Shown: positions 27,438 to 37,540, numbered from the stretch's first letter. The stretch: DNA of 64,000 nucleotides from Bacteroidota bacterium (GCA_021789975.1 JAJYIT010000014.1:1-64000), one strand, 5' to 3'. Translations and numbers: made by a program. Notes: a model not told the origin generated them from the letters alone.

Positions 27438-29702
27438 TCACAGGATTCCGACCGCAACTTTCAGAGTCAAGCTTCGTGGTTCTCCCCAAATTGCGCCGCT
27501 GAAAAAAGCCCCCTTTAGCAAGTACTGGTCGTTCAGAATGTTATTCACGAAGAATTCCGGACTTAGTGTATACCTGCCTATGTAAAATGTTTTGCCGATT
27601 GAACCGTTGAAGATTATATGGGGTGCGACATGTCCGTTTGCCTGCCCGTTAGTCAACCCGCTTCCGTAGTACGAAGTTAGGTTCAAGTAGTAACCGCTCC
27701 GGTCGTAATTTAACCCGATGGAGTAGGTCAGTCGCTGATCATGGTCAAGATCAAAGGCAGTAGTCGGGGGTGTAGCGGGGAGAAACCCACCTGTGGTTCT
27801 CCCGTCGCCTTGAGCGTGACTTACTGCCAGGTTGAAGAACCCTGAAAAGGGACCGACCGGATGATAATTCAGTCCAAGCTCCACGCCCCGCACGAAGATA
27901 TGCTGTATGTTTACAGCAGTGCTGATGGCAGTCCCGGGAATTGTGTTGTTGTCGAGACCGGGGTTTTCCTGCGTGTAGTAGCCTTCAATCTTTGCGGACC
28001 ATGAAGTGCTGAAAACGTGGCTTAACCCGACCTCGAAATAGTTGCCTCGAAGCGGCTGGGTGATTTGCGAGACTCCACCTGCCGCCCCAGTTATCTGACG
28101 CATTTGTTCGATGAACACCGGAACAAAGAGCCTTCCGTAGTAAAGGTAGACTGATGAAGAGAAGTCGGGAAGGTAAGTCAACTTCACTTTTGGCGAGACC
28201 TGCGAGACGGTACCGATACCTTCGGCGTATTGTCGATCGTATCTTACGCCTGCGTTTATCTGGAAGACCGGGAGTGGTTGGTAATCCGCCTGAATATGAG
28301 CACCGAGATCATACCCCCTGAGCGGTTCCAAAGATTGCGGTCCAGTACCTGTGGAGTTGTATGAACTGAAATGCTCGGTTCCGTTGGTTAGATAATATGA
28401 TAAGCCAGCATTTGCGGAGAGAACATCTCCCAACGGTAAATTGATATTAGTTCTGGCTCCATAAACGTTGAAGCTTCTATCTTCGCGGATGTTGTACGGG
28501 GTTGTATTTCCGCTGAAGTAGAAAGAAGGAACATCAGTCGCCCCGGGGATGTATTGGAACGTTCCGTTCCTGTGCGTCAACCCGAAGAAGAACTCTCCTG
28601 TGCCACCATTACCCTCGAAGCCGTGACGGTAGATCAAATTTTGAAATCCGTCAGTCTCCTGCTGATTATCATTCAGGGCAATCCCACCGGTAGAGTCATA
28701 TGGGACCTGAGACCTTGAATTGCTTTGGTCGACATCGAGAGCGATGATATCGTTTGAAGAAAGAATATACTGGACTTTTCCTAAACCGAATAGATCGGTT
28801 CCATGGTCGTGGAATATGTTGGGAATGGGCGTATCAATTCGGCGATCTGTTGTCTTTCTAGATCCGGCAAAGAAGTACGAGAAGTTGCCGCTGTGGCCGA
28901 GGAACGAGAGGTTTTGACCGGAAGAATTAAAACTCCCGTAGTAGCCCGACGCATCCGCGCTGAATGGAGTGGCTGGGATTTTTGTCTTGACATCTATGAT
29001 GGATAGAGCGTCCGAATATTCTGCCGGAAGATGCCCCACGAGAAATGAGATGCGATCGACTACGCGCGGGTCGAACAATTCCCGCATGCCTTCGCTCTGC
29101 GTTTCTGGAACGGGTAGGCCGTCCACCATATACGAATACTCGGCATGTTGACCCTGAATATGAACGCTGCCGGTGGATGCTTGCACCGCTCCGGGAACGC
29201 TCTGCTGTATGATCGTTGCAGGCATGCTCGTGGGGGCGCCGTGGAATGTGCTTGTCTGAAAGACCGGGGCGCTTGTTAAAGTGCGCAGCTGACCTGCGGC
29301 TTTGTTCTCAGTTCTCGACTGTTCATTTGCCGTTACGGTGACTTCGTTGAAAGTTATGTCGCTCGCTGCAAGGGCAAAATCAAACCTGTTATCTCCTGAT
29401 ACCAGGCTGGTGTCGACCAGTGTTCTCCTGAACCCAACCACGTATGCTACGATAGTATATCTCCCGATCGGGATATTCTTTATTTCGTAATTCCCCAGCT
29501 CGTCGGCGACCGTGCCGGTGACCACTTTGTCGTTATGCATCACGGCTACTTCTGCGTATGCTATCGGATGGCCATCTTTCTTTTCAGTGATCTTCCCGGT
29601 GATAACTGCTCTTGTGTAGTTCGCCGGTGGTACTTGCGCGTTAGCGAGCGAATTTACTAATAATACGGCCATTGCCGTCGCAACGAATGCAGACTTCGAC
29701 AT
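27438..29702 (-). CDS. TonB-dependent receptor with carboxypeptidase-regulatory-like domain
   Basis: A 754-residue outer-membrane receptor. A signal peptide (1-22) is followed by a carboxypeptidase-regulatory-like beta-sandwich (about 32-115), a plug domain (about 140-250, with 'SVPGAVQASTGSVHIQGQ' and 'YMVDGLP'), then a 22-stranded beta-barrel ending in 'LTLKVAVGIL'. The cargo is not evident. The small gene just upstream (29762-30097) has a His/Cys-containing, DUF2946-like look, which hints at a metal such as copper, but that is weak. No SusD or inner-membrane transporter is linked. Confidence 0.92.
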   Translation of the reverse strand: MSKSAFVATAMAVLLVNSLANAQVPPANYTRAVITGKITEKKDGHPIAYAEVAVMHNDKVVTGTVADELGNYEIKNIPIGRYTIVAYVVGFRRTLVDTSLVSGDNRFDFALAASDITFNEVTVTANEQSRTENKAAGQLRTLTSAPVFQTSTFHGAPTSMPATIIQQSVPGAVQASTGSVHIQGQHAEYSYMVDGLPVPETQSEGMRELFDPRVVDRISFLVGHLPAEYSDALSIIDVKTKIPATPFSADASGYYGSFNSSGQNLSFLGHSGNFSYFFAGSRKTTDRRIDTPIPNIFHDHGTDLFGLGKVQYILSSNDIIALDVDQSNSRSQVPYDSTGGIALNDNQQETDGFQNLIYRHGFEGNGGTGEFFFGLTHRNGTFQYIPGATDVPSFYFSGNTTPYNIREDRSFNVYGARTNINLPLGDVLSANAGLSYYLTNGTEHFSSYNSTGTGPQSLEPLRGYDLGAHIQADYQPLPVFQINAGVRYDRQYAEGIGTVSQVSPKVKLTYLPDFSSSVYLYYGRLFVPVFIEQMRQITGAAGGVSQITQPLRGNYFEVGLSHVFSTSWSAKIEGYYTQENPGLDNNTIPGTAISTAVNIQHIFVRGVELGLNYHPVGPFSGFFNLAVSHAQGDGRTTGGFLPATPPTTAFDLDHDQRLTYSIGLNYDRSGYYLNLTSYYGSGLTNGQANGHVAPHIIFNGSIGKTFYIGRYTLSPEFFVNNILNDQYLLKGAFFSGAIWGEPRSLTLKVAVGIL

Positions 29703-29761
29703 ATAGAGTACTCCTCTGAGATTTCTTGTACGAGTTTTTGGAACGGAATTAGTTTAAGGAG

Positions 29762-30097
29762 CTACGCTACGGGGGGACCGCGAGTTGTCGCGAGACGAAG
29801 CGGGGCAGAGTCGCATTGCGCGAGAAATTCTATCCTGGCAAACGAAAAATTTCCCGAGGGAAGGAAGAAGTCTGTACGAACGCTGGCAGAGTGGGTCGAC
29901 TGAGCAAATTGGTGAGCGGGGCAGGCAAAACCATCATTCTTGTTCGCAAGACTGTGGTCTGCAGAATCAAAGCTGCTGAAAACCAGTCTGCCTGCCAGTG
30001 GCACATAATCAGTGTGCGCAAGCTCGAAAGTTGAGGCGATAACTACGTAGACTAAGAGAATGCCTTTTGCAACCGACCGTCGCTTACTTGGTGACAT
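29762..30097 (-). CDS. Small exported protein upstream of the TonB receptor
   Basis: A 111-residue protein with an N-terminal hydrophobic segment (residues 11-26), His- and Cys-containing middle ('FACPAHQFAQSTHS') and an 'RGPP' end, the general look of short DUF2946-type proteins beside TonB receptors. AGGAAGATAAGG lies before the ATG. It is 59 bases from the receptor gene on the same strand and is probably cotranscribed. The family is not certain, and no function can be stated. Confidence 0.55.
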   Translation of the reverse strand: MSPSKRRSVAKGILLVYVVIASTFELAHTDYVPLAGRLVFSSFDSADHSLANKNDGFACPAHQFAQSTHSASVRTDFFLPSGNFSFARIEFLAQCDSAPLRLATTRGPPVA

Positions 30098-30198
30098 TCG
30101 ACCTTATCTTCCTGCCTTCGGCATATCTCACTTTACGACGTATTACAGTGTAGTTTAGTTCCCTGAGACGCGATTAAAATGTTTTCATGTCTTAGGAT

Positions 30199-31344
30199 TT
30201 ATACCGCATCCAGCGCATGCCCCATGTCATGAATGAGGTCCTCGGCATTTTCAACGCCAACAGAAAGACGGATAAGTGTATCCTCAAGTCCTGATTTCAT
30301 TCTCACATCGCGGGGAAGGGAAGCGTGTGTCATGGATGCAGGATGCTCTATAAGAGACTCGACTCCGCCGAGACTTTCAGCAAGAGTGAACAGCTTCGTG
30401 AGAGTCGTTAGTCTTTTTGCCGCTCCAATATTGTCTTCTTTCAAGGTGAACGACACCATGCCACCGAAGTCCTTCATCTGCCTGGAAGCAATGCTGTAAT
30501 TGGGATGATCTTTAAAACCGGGATAATTCACATGTTTCACTTTTGGATGCGATTTCAGGAACTCGGCAATACGCCGGGCATTTTCGCAGTGTCGTTGCAT
30601 TCTTAAGTGAAGCGTCTTCGTGCCTCTTAATGCAAGGAAGCAATCGAATGGCCCGGGTACAGCCCCGCTTGACTTCTGGATGAAGAATATCTTTTCAGCC
30701 AGGGAATTATCATTGGTTATCGCGGCACCTAGGATTACATCTGAGTGGCCCCCTATATACTTCGTCGCGCTATGTACCACTATATCAACACCGAGCGAAA
30801 GCGGTTGTTGAAGAAACGGAGTTGCAAATGTATTGTCAACTACTGAGAGAGCTCGGGCTGTCCTGGCGATCCGGGCAGCTTCCTCGATGTCAACGATTCT
30901 GAGAAGAGGATTGGTCGGCGTTTCGATCCAGATCAACCTGGTGTTGGGGCGGAGCGCCTTCTTCATGTTATCCAGATTGCTCATGTCCACGAAATCAAAA
31001 GTCAATCCGAACTGCTCGAAGACTTTGACGAAAATCCTGTAAGTGCCTCCGTAAATATCGTTGCCTGCAACGATGTGATCTCCTCCCTTTAGAAGCTTAA
31101 GCACTGCGTCAATGGCGCCCATCCCCGACGAGAAGGCGGCGCAATACTTCGCGCCTTCGAGGGCAGCCAAATTTTTCTCCAGCGCCGATCTCGTTGGATT
31201 GCCTGCACGGGAATAGTCGTAGCCTTTATGCACTGTGGGCTCAGACTGTGCAAACGTTGAGGTCTGGTAGATAGGAGTCATAATCGCTCCCGTGGCCGAA
31301 TCTGGTTCCTGACCCGCGTGAACCGCGAGAGTTTCAAATTTCAT
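30199..31344 (-). CDS. Cystathionine gamma-lyase / gamma-synthase (PLP)
   Basis: A 381-residue Cys/Met-metabolism PLP enzyme. Lys195 in 'SATKYIGGH' is the Schiff-base residue; 'YSRAGNPTRSALE' and 'ESLIEHPASMTH' are family signatures. Because it overlaps the cystathionine beta-synthase gene by four bases, cystathionine gamma-lyase of reverse transsulfuration (cystathionine to cysteine, 2-oxobutyrate and ammonia) fits best, though gamma-synthase activity cannot be excluded from sequence. Confidence 0.93.
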   Translation of the reverse strand: MKFETLAVHAGQEPDSATGAIMTPIYQTSTFAQSEPTVHKGYDYSRAGNPTRSALEKNLAALEGAKYCAAFSSGMGAIDAVLKLLKGGDHIVAGNDIYGGTYRIFVKVFEQFGLTFDFVDMSNLDNMKKALRPNTRLIWIETPTNPLLRIVDIEEAARIARTARALSVVDNTFATPFLQQPLSLGVDIVVHSATKYIGGHSDVILGAAITNDNSLAEKIFFIQKSSGAVPGPFDCFLALRGTKTLHLRMQRHCENARRIAEFLKSHPKVKHVNYPGFKDHPNYSIASRQMKDFGGMVSFTLKEDNIGAAKRLTTLTKLFTLAESLGGVESLIEHPASMTHASLPRDVRMKSGLEDTLIRLSVGVENAEDLIHDMGHALDAV

Positions 31345-32750
31345 TTTCTCTCCAGAATTTCGTTCGGATTTTCAGTGATCGCATTGATTAGGTCGGACTT
31401 CGTAATTATGTCGAACGCCTTGTCTTCTCGCTCCACTATCAGTGCCGAAGTTTCGCGGTCGAGCATTTTATAAAGGTTCTCAATGGAAGTCTTTTCCGTG
31501 ACGATTGGAAATGGCGCGTCAAGAAACTCCTTCACCAGGTGCTCTCTCAGTGATGGATTCGATACTAGGGCAGACAATACTTTCGTGTCCGTGAGACTCC
31601 CGACAACTTTCTTGTTTTCGATTACGGGAAGTTGTGAGATACCATTTTCCTCCATCAGGGAAATTGCTTCCATCAGGGTCGCGCCCGTACCGACACTAAT
31701 TATCCCGTGGTTTGCTCGCTTGCCTCGGGCAACGTCTTTTGCACAGAGCTTGATGTGTGGCTCCAGGTATTGGTTGTCTTTCATCCAGGTATCGTTGTAT
31801 AGTTTTGACAGATACCTGAATCCGTTATCGGGAATAATTACCACCACGACATCTTTCTCAGACAGGTTCATGCTCAACTCCAGGGCGACGTGTATAGCTG
31901 AACCCGCAGATCCGCCGGCGAATATCCCTTCTTTGCGCGCCAGTTGTCTGGCAGCAAGGAAAGAATCCTTGTCAGAGACAGTGACAGTCTCGTTGATGTT
32001 TGTGAAATCCATTATCTCCGGCATGGAGTCCTGGCCGATCCCTTCGACCTTGTAAGGCCTGCTTTCCGGAAGCTTCCCCGACTTGTCCCAAAGGGACGGG
32101 TCGCGGAAATAGTCGGCGTAAATGCTTCCTTCGGGGTCCACCCCTATTACCTTTATGTCCGGGTTCTTTTCCTTAAGGTATTTGGCTGCACCAACGATTG
32201 TTCCGCCTGTTCCGATTCCGCAAACGAAATAGGTAATCTTTCCTTCCGTGTCTTCCCATATCTCAACTCCGGTGGTCTCATAGTGAGTTCGTGGATTGCT
32301 CGGGTTGCCATACTGATCGGGAAAATAGGAATTAGGGATCTCCTTGTTCAATCGGTGAGCAACAGAATGGTAACTCCTCGGGTCATCGTGATCGACTGCA
32401 GTCGGCGTGACGATGACTTCGGCGCCGAATGCGCGCAAAAGGTCGATCTTCTCCTGACTCATCTTATCCGGCATTGTGAATATACATTTGTAACCCTTGA
32501 TCACTGCTGCAAGCGCGAGTCCCATGCCGGTATTTCCCGATGTCCCTTCGATGATCGTACCTCCGGGTTTTAAGATCCCGCGTCTCTCGGCATCTTCTAT
32601 CATGGTTATGCCGATCCTGTCTTTTACCGAACCGCCCGGGCTCAAGTATTCCAGTTTTGCTAGAAGCATCGGCTTAACTCCCGGCGAGATCCGGGTGAGC
32701 CTGAGCATCGGTGTATGACCGATGAGATCAAGTATTGAGTTGTACCACAT
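31341..32750 (-). CDS. Cystathionine beta-synthase with two CBS domains
   Basis: A 469-residue fold-type II PLP enzyme that joins homocysteine and serine into cystathionine. Lys43 in 'GGSVKDRIG' binds PLP; 'GTSGNTGMGLA' holds the phosphate; 'GIGTGGTIVG' is the second PLP loop. After residue 335 come two CBS modules (Bateman pair, about 340-460), which in this family bind S-adenosylmethionine or nucleotides to regulate activity. There is no heme-binding N-terminal extension, as usual in bacteria. It overlaps the gamma-lyase gene and is the first gene of this pair. Confidence 0.95.
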   Translation of the reverse strand: MWYNSILDLIGHTPMLRLTRISPGVKPMLLAKLEYLSPGGSVKDRIGITMIEDAERRGILKPGGTIIEGTSGNTGMGLALAAVIKGYKCIFTMPDKMSQEKIDLLRAFGAEVIVTPTAVDHDDPRSYHSVAHRLNKEIPNSYFPDQYGNPSNPRTHYETTGVEIWEDTEGKITYFVCGIGTGGTIVGAAKYLKEKNPDIKVIGVDPEGSIYADYFRDPSLWDKSGKLPESRPYKVEGIGQDSMPEIMDFTNINETVTVSDKDSFLAARQLARKEGIFAGGSAGSAIHVALELSMNLSEKDVVVVIIPDNGFRYLSKLYNDTWMKDNQYLEPHIKLCAKDVARGKRANHGIISVGTGATLMEAISLMEENGISQLPVIENKKVVGSLTDTKVLSALVSNPSLREHLVKEFLDAPFPIVTEKTSIENLYKMLDRETSALIVEREDKAFDIITKSDLINAITENPNEILERK

Positions 32751-32998
32751 TTTTAATTAGCTCCAGGTTTCAAATCAGAGACTCCGACCACGTTTCAGCC
32801 TCCTGAGGAAAAGAAAGTTTCTGTCACATCGAGAAGTTGCCGAGCACCGGTCGGTCGTTGTAATTGTGTCTGCAAGTGAATGTTTTCGCATCTAAGAGTT
32901 GTTCATATCCCGCACAAAATTATTCTATATGCTGGAGTGGATCGCTTCGCGCCTATCAGGATGCCGATGACAACGGTTTGGAACTTGTAGCTTGCAGT

Positions 32999-34063
32999 TT
33001 AAACAAACCGTTGAACCGGTTCGAAGCCGGCGCTCTTAATTGCACGCTTAATCTGGTTGAGGCTAAACCCTGCAAAGTGTTTCGTCCCTGCGGCACTAAC
33101 GACATTTTCCTCGATCATCAGGCTACCGAAGTCGTCGGCACCGAACTTGAGCCCGATCTGTGCAATTTTCAATCCCTGCGTTACCCAGCTGACCTGGATT
33201 GAATCTATGTTGTCGACCATGAGTCTCGATATCGCCAGCGTCTTAAGGTAATCGAATGCAGACGATTTCTCCCGTAGGTTGTCGTGGTTCTCAGCAAGTT
33301 CGGTATTGCGAGGCTGGAAAGTCCATGGGATGAAGGCAGTGAAGCCATGCGTTATGTCCTGAAGCTCTCGCACTACTATCATGTGCTGGAGTCTGTCCTC
33401 GAAACTTTCTACATGGCCGAACATCATCGTGGCCGTAGTCTTCAATCCGAGTTTGTGCGCCTCGTGCATCACTCCGAGCCATTCATCAGAGGTGCATTTC
33501 TTCGGAGCGATCCGGTCTCTTACACTGTCCACGAGTATTTCCGCACCGCCACCTGGTATCGAGTCCATGCCCGCTGCAACCAATCTCTTGATTACCTCAC
33601 GAGTTTTCAACCCACTCTGCCGGGCAATAAACACGATCTCCTCCGGTGATAGAGCGTGAAGCCAAATTCTATAGTTAGACTTGATGAACCTGAATGTGTC
33701 CTCATAATAATCGAGACCTAGATCAGGGTTCAACCCTCCCTGGAGAAGTATCCTTGACCCACCAAGGTCAATCGTTTCCTGGATCTTTTTTCCCAGTTCT
33801 TCATTGGTTAGCGTGTAGCTCTTCTTGTTGTCACCAACATGTGCGTAAAAAGCGCAGAATGTGCACTCAGTAACGCAAACGTTCGTATAATTTATGTTCC
33901 TGTCGATTATGAATGTCACGTCGGGTTTGGAGTGTCTCTTCCGGCGAACATAGTCTGCCATCATTCCAATGGTAAGCAGATCGTTTGATTTGAACAGCTC
34001 CAGTCCGTCTTCGGAATCTATCCTTTCATCATCCCGAACTTTGTCAAATATCTTACTCAGCAC
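32999..34063 (-). CDS. mqnC: Cyclic dehypoxanthinyl futalosine synthase
   Basis: A 354-residue radical SAM enzyme that cyclises dehypoxanthine futalosine in the futalosine route to menaquinone. Cys63, Cys67 and Cys70 ('CVTECTFC', CX3CX2C) hold the [4Fe-4S] cluster; 'GGLNPDLGL', 'GGGAEIL' and 'TATMMFGH' are typical of MqnC as opposed to MqnE. It implies menaquinone as the quinone for the seven-heme cytochrome. The other mqn genes are not here. It is monocistronic, 248 bases upstream of the transsulfuration pair on the same strand. Confidence 0.95.
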   Translation of the reverse strand: MLSKIFDKVRDDERIDSEDGLELFKSNDLLTIGMMADYVRRKRHSKPDVTFIIDRNINYTNVCVTECTFCAFYAHVGDNKKSYTLTNEELGKKIQETIDLGGSRILLQGGLNPDLGLDYYEDTFRFIKSNYRIWLHALSPEEIVFIARQSGLKTREVIKRLVAAGMDSIPGGGAEILVDSVRDRIAPKKCTSDEWLGVMHEAHKLGLKTTATMMFGHVESFEDRLQHMIVVRELQDITHGFTAFIPWTFQPRNTELAENHDNLREKSSAFDYLKTLAISRLMVDNIDSIQVSWVTQGLKIAQIGLKFGADDFGSLMIEENVVSAAGTKHFAGFSLNQIKRAIKSAGFEPVQRFV

Positions 34064-34368
34064 CTATTCATCTCTCTGTTTCCAATGGCGGGTAACTTCG
34101 CGAACTGCTATTTGCAGTGTGCGAGAATTCTGAAAATAATAGCCAATACGAACACCAAAAACAACCGTGTTTGCGGCGACGGTTAGTGGTCGCGTTTGAA
34201 CCAACGAATATCGTTTGTCCACGAAGACGAGAATTCGAGCCGCCTGCTTTGGACTACAAAGAGACTTCCACGCAGCCACTTCGAAAGGAAGTGTTTGGTT
34301 TCGCGAAAAATGGTTCTAATTCGAGAAAATAATTGCTATTTGTGCGCTCAGATGGTATTTTTCGGCGA
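34064..34368. other. Divergent spacer between mqnC and purN
   Basis: About 305 bases, AT-rich towards purN. It must contain both promoters, but no element fits well enough to list; no gene is seen. Confidence 0.45.
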
Positions 34369-34980
34369 ATGAAAATAGCGGTATTTGTGTCCGGGAAGGG
34401 CACAAACCTTCTGAACATTATCAAGAAACACCAAGATGGATATCTTAAATCGGAAGTTAAGCTGGTGATTTCCGATCGTGATTGCGAAGCCATCAAGAAC
34501 TCGACGAGTGCGGGCATTCAAACCGCAGTTACAGATCCAACGGAGTTCATCAACGAGTCTGAATATGGAAGCGTGCTTGTTCGGGATCTTGAGAAGCATG
34601 GCTGTGACTTTATTGTTCTCGCAGGCTTCCTGAAGAGAATTCCAAACATTGTAGTTAACAGGTTCGCAAATAGAATCATCAACGTCCATCCTGCTTTGCT
34701 CCCCTCATTCGGAGGCAAAGGGATGTATGGTAAAAGAGTGCATGAGGCCGTCCTCGAATATGGATGCAAAGTGAGCGGTGCCACGGTACACATCGTGGAC
34801 ACTGAGTATGACCACGGTCCGGTTTTGGTCCAAAAATGTACGCCAGTGTATGACGAAGATACGCCGGATTCTCTCGCATTCAGAATTCATCAAATCGAAT
34901 ATGAAGTTCTACCGGAGGCAATAAAGCTCTTCGAAGAGGGTAAAGTGAAAATCAATGGTAGAAAGGCAAGGCTTAATTGA
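34369..34980 (+). CDS. purN: Phosphoribosylglycinamide formyltransferase
   Basis: A 203-residue PurN that formylates GAR with 10-formyl-THF in purine synthesis. It starts 'MKIAVFVSGKGTN', has the catalytic Asn/His in 'NVHPALLPSF' and the catalytic Asp in 'VHIVDTEYDHGP'. I chose the ATG at 34369 because the family begins there; the frame upstream adds twelve unrelated residues. Its stop codon overlaps the purH start. Confidence 0.96.
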   Translation: MKIAVFVSGKGTNLLNIIKKHQDGYLKSEVKLVISDRDCEAIKNSTSAGIQTAVTDPTEFINESEYGSVLVRDLEKHGCDFIVLAGFLKRIPNIVVNRFANRIINVHPALLPSFGGKGMYGKRVHEAVLEYGCKVSGATVHIVDTEYDHGPVLVQKCTPVYDEDTPDSLAFRIHQIEYEVLPEAIKLFEEGKVKINGRKARLN

Positions 34981-36503
34981 TTATCAGGCGTGTACTGATC
35001 AGTGTTACTGACAAGACGGGATTGGCAGAATTTGCAAAAGTCTTGACCGATCTTGGAGCAGAGATATTCAGTACAGGCGGAACTCTGAAAGCGTTGCGTG
35101 AAAGTGGTGTTCCTGCGGGGAGCATTACTGACGTGACGAACTTTCCCGAAATTCTCGATGGCAGAGTCAAGACACTTCACCCTGCGGTGTTCGCAGGTAT
35201 TCTTGCAAAGCGTACAGTTCCAGACCACATCGAGCAAATAAAGAAGCTCAACATATCCCTCTTTGATATGGTTGTAGTAAATCTTTACAAATTTGAAGAG
35301 ACCGTTGCCTCAGGTGCCGGAATTGAGGCTGTAGTAGAGAACATCGATATTGGCGGACCTTCACTAATTCGAGCGGCTGCAAAGAACTATGAGGGTTGCG
35401 CAGTCGTCGTGGATCCAACACAATACCACGAAATCATCTCTGAACTTAAGAGTCACGGAGAAATCGGTCCGAACCTCCTGTCCAGGCTTGCGGCCATGGC
35501 TTTCGAGAATGTTGCCCTCTACGATGTGGCGATAGCAAAGTATTTCAGGAATAAGTTCGTGGCGGGCGAGAAACTTCGCGGTTCTTTTCTAAGTGCGCAG
35601 CCGAAGTACATGGACATGCGCTACGGTGAAAATCCACATCAATCCGCCGCCTTCTACGGTGATCTGGAAAAGCACTTCTCAAGAATACACGGTAAGGAGC
35701 TTTCGTATAACAATCTTGTGGATGTCGATGCTGCCCAGCGTTTGGTACAGGAGTTTTCCGGGCCTGCGGCGGTAATAGTCAAGCATACTAATCCCTGCGG
35801 AACAGCGGAAGCTGAGACCGTTTTGCTCGCATACAAGAAAGCGCTTAAGACAGATACTAAGAGTTCCTTTGGTGGCATAGTTGCCGTAAACCGTGGTGTT
35901 GATTCAGATCTTGCGGAACTCTTGAATCAGATTTTTCTCGAAGTGGTTATCGCGCCTGGTTTTTCAGATGAGGCAATAAAGATATTGGAGAAAAAGAAGG
36001 ACCGGAGACTGCTGGTAAGCAAGGAGCGGCTGCTTGACGATTATCAGTTTCGGGCGGCGTGCGGTGGGGTCCTCGTTCAAAGTGCAGATGCATTTGTCTT
36101 CGATGAATCTAATCTCAAAGTTGTAACTCGTAGGGAGCCTTCAGCTAAAGATCTGGAAGACATGAAGTTTGCCTATACGATTTGCAAGCATGTTAAGTCG
36201 AACGCGATTGTTTTTGCCAAAGACGGGGTGACGTTGGGAGTCGGCGCAGGGCAGATGTCTAGGGTTGATTCCGTCAAGATTGCCCGGGCAAAGGCCGAAG
36301 AAGCGGGATTGGATCTCAAAGGGAGCGTCGCAGCTTCAGACGCTTTCTTCCCATTTTCGGACAACGTCGAGGAGATCGCAAAGGCCGGCGCAGTCGCCAT
36401 AATACAACCTGGTGGCTCTGTTAGAGATTCTGAGTCTATCGAAGCTGCAGACAAACTCAATATCTCGATGGTCTTCACAGGAATGAGACATTTCAAACAT
36501 TAA
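34977..36503 (+). CDS. purH: Bifunctional AICAR transformylase / IMP cyclohydrolase
   Basis: A 508-residue PurH that performs the last two steps of IMP synthesis. N-terminal IMP cyclohydrolase ('SVTDKTGLAEFAKVL', 'FSTGGT', 'GRVKTLHP', 'NIDIGGPSLIRAAAKN') and C-terminal transformylase ('MRYGENPHQSAAFY', 'VIVKHTNPCGTA', 'ACGGVLVQ', 'DAFFPFSDN') are complete. The start is TTG at 34977, overlapping the purN TGA; GAAAGGCAAGG upstream serves as the ribosome-binding site. No other in-frame start fits. Confidence 0.97.
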   Translation: MIIRRVLISVTDKTGLAEFAKVLTDLGAEIFSTGGTLKALRESGVPAGSITDVTNFPEILDGRVKTLHPAVFAGILAKRTVPDHIEQIKKLNISLFDMVVVNLYKFEETVASGAGIEAVVENIDIGGPSLIRAAAKNYEGCAVVVDPTQYHEIISELKSHGEIGPNLLSRLAAMAFENVALYDVAIAKYFRNKFVAGEKLRGSFLSAQPKYMDMRYGENPHQSAAFYGDLEKHFSRIHGKELSYNNLVDVDAAQRLVQEFSGPAAVIVKHTNPCGTAEAETVLLAYKKALKTDTKSSFGGIVAVNRGVDSDLAELLNQIFLEVVIAPGFSDEAIKILEKKKDRRLLVSKERLLDDYQFRAACGGVLVQSADAFVFDESNLKVVTRREPSAKDLEDMKFAYTICKHVKSNAIVFAKDGVTLGVGAGQMSRVDSVKIARAKAEEAGLDLKGSVAASDAFFPFSDNVEEIAKAGAVAIIQPGGSVRDSESIEAADKLNISMVFTGMRHFKH

Positions 36504-36514
36504 TAAGGCAAACG

Positions 36515-37540
36515 ATGGGATTCTTTGGGCTTTTCTCTAATGACCTGGCTATTGATCTTGGTACGGCGAACTCCCTGATTTGGATGAAGTCGAAGGGGGT
36601 TGTTCTTCGGGAACCTTCGATAGTTGCGTTTGACAAAAACACGAAGCGCATCGTTGCGATCGGGCATGAGGCGCGAGAAATGCTGGGAAGGACTCATCGG
36701 GATATCCAGGTTATCCGTCCGATGCGCGACGGAGTGATAGCTGATTTTGAGATTGCTGAAGGAATGTTGCGTGCCTTCATCAAGAAGGTTCACGCCGGGA
36801 TGATACCGAGTCGAAGGATTGTAATAAGTGTTCCGAGCGGCATCACGGAAGTCGAGAAGCGAGCAGTGAGAGATGCATCCGAGCATGCCGGCGCCAAGGA
36901 AGTTCATTTGATTGCTGAGCCCATGGCCGCGGCGATCGGCATCGGACTGGATGTTGATGCGCCGGTCGGCAATATGGTCATTGACGTCGGTGGTGGTACA
37001 ACCGAAATTGCAGTGATTGCGTTGTCCGGTATTGTAAACGAGGAATCGATCAGGATTGCCGGCGACGAGATGAATAACGGGATCATACAGTTCTTCAAGA
37101 AGAACCACAATATTCTTATCGGCGAGAGAACGGCGGAGGCAATCAAGTGTGAAGTAGGTTCTGCTATGCCTTTGAAAGAAGAGATTACGATTCAGGTGAA
37201 GGGTAGGGACCTGGTTGCCGGGATTCCGAAGACTACCGAAGTAAGTTCCGCGGAAATTCGAGAAGCTCTCAATGAACCCGTCACGGCCATAATCGACGCG
37301 GTTAAGATTTCACTCGAGCGTACACCGCCTGAATTATCTGCCGACATATTGGATCGCGGAATAATGCTCTCTGGGGGCGGTGCGCTGCTTAAAGGCTTGG
37401 ATGAAAGAATCAGGATTGAAACAAACCTTCCGGTCCATGTTGCCGAAGATCCGTTGACTGCGGTTGTCCGTGGGGTTGGAAAAGTGCTTGACAAGTTAAG
37501 CGAGTATTCAAAGGTGCTTATCAAAAGCAGACGTTACTGA
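36515..37540 (+). CDS. mreB: Rod-shape actin homologue MreB
   Basis: A 341-residue bacterial actin that organises lateral wall synthesis. 'DLAIDLGTANSLIW' (phosphate 1), 'VIDVGGGTTEIAVIA' (phosphate 2) and 'IMLSGGGALLKGLD' (adenosine) are intact, and 'MGFFGLFSND' gives a short membrane-binding N-terminus. It begins 11 bases after purH and heads mreB-mreC-mreD-mrdA-rodA, so the cell is probably a rod. Confidence 0.97.
   Translation: MGFFGLFSNDLAIDLGTANSLIWMKSKGVVLREPSIVAFDKNTKRIVAIGHEAREMLGRTHRDIQVIRPMRDGVIADFEIAEGMLRAFIKKVHAGMIPSRRIVISVPSGITEVEKRAVRDASEHAGAKEVHLIAEPMAAAIGIGLDVDAPVGNMVIDVGGGTTEIAVIALSGIVNEESIRIAGDEMNNGIIQFFKKNHNILIGERTAEAIKCEVGSAMPLKEEITIQVKGRDLVAGIPKTTEVSSAEIREALNEPVTAIIDAVKISLERTPPELSADILDRGIMLSGGGALLKGLDERIRIETNLPVHVAEDPLTAVVRGVGKVLDKLSEYSKVLIKSRRY

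Noticed and set aside
27438-30097. Polysaccharide utilisation locus
   Set aside because: There is a TonB receptor but no SusD, no glycoside hydrolase and no regulator next to it; GH57 is far away and cytoplasmic.
32915-32922. TAATTTTG element on the minus strand as a promoter for the cystathionine genes
   Set aside because: The -7 is a perfect match, but no TTTG-like -33 lies 19-21 bases before it.
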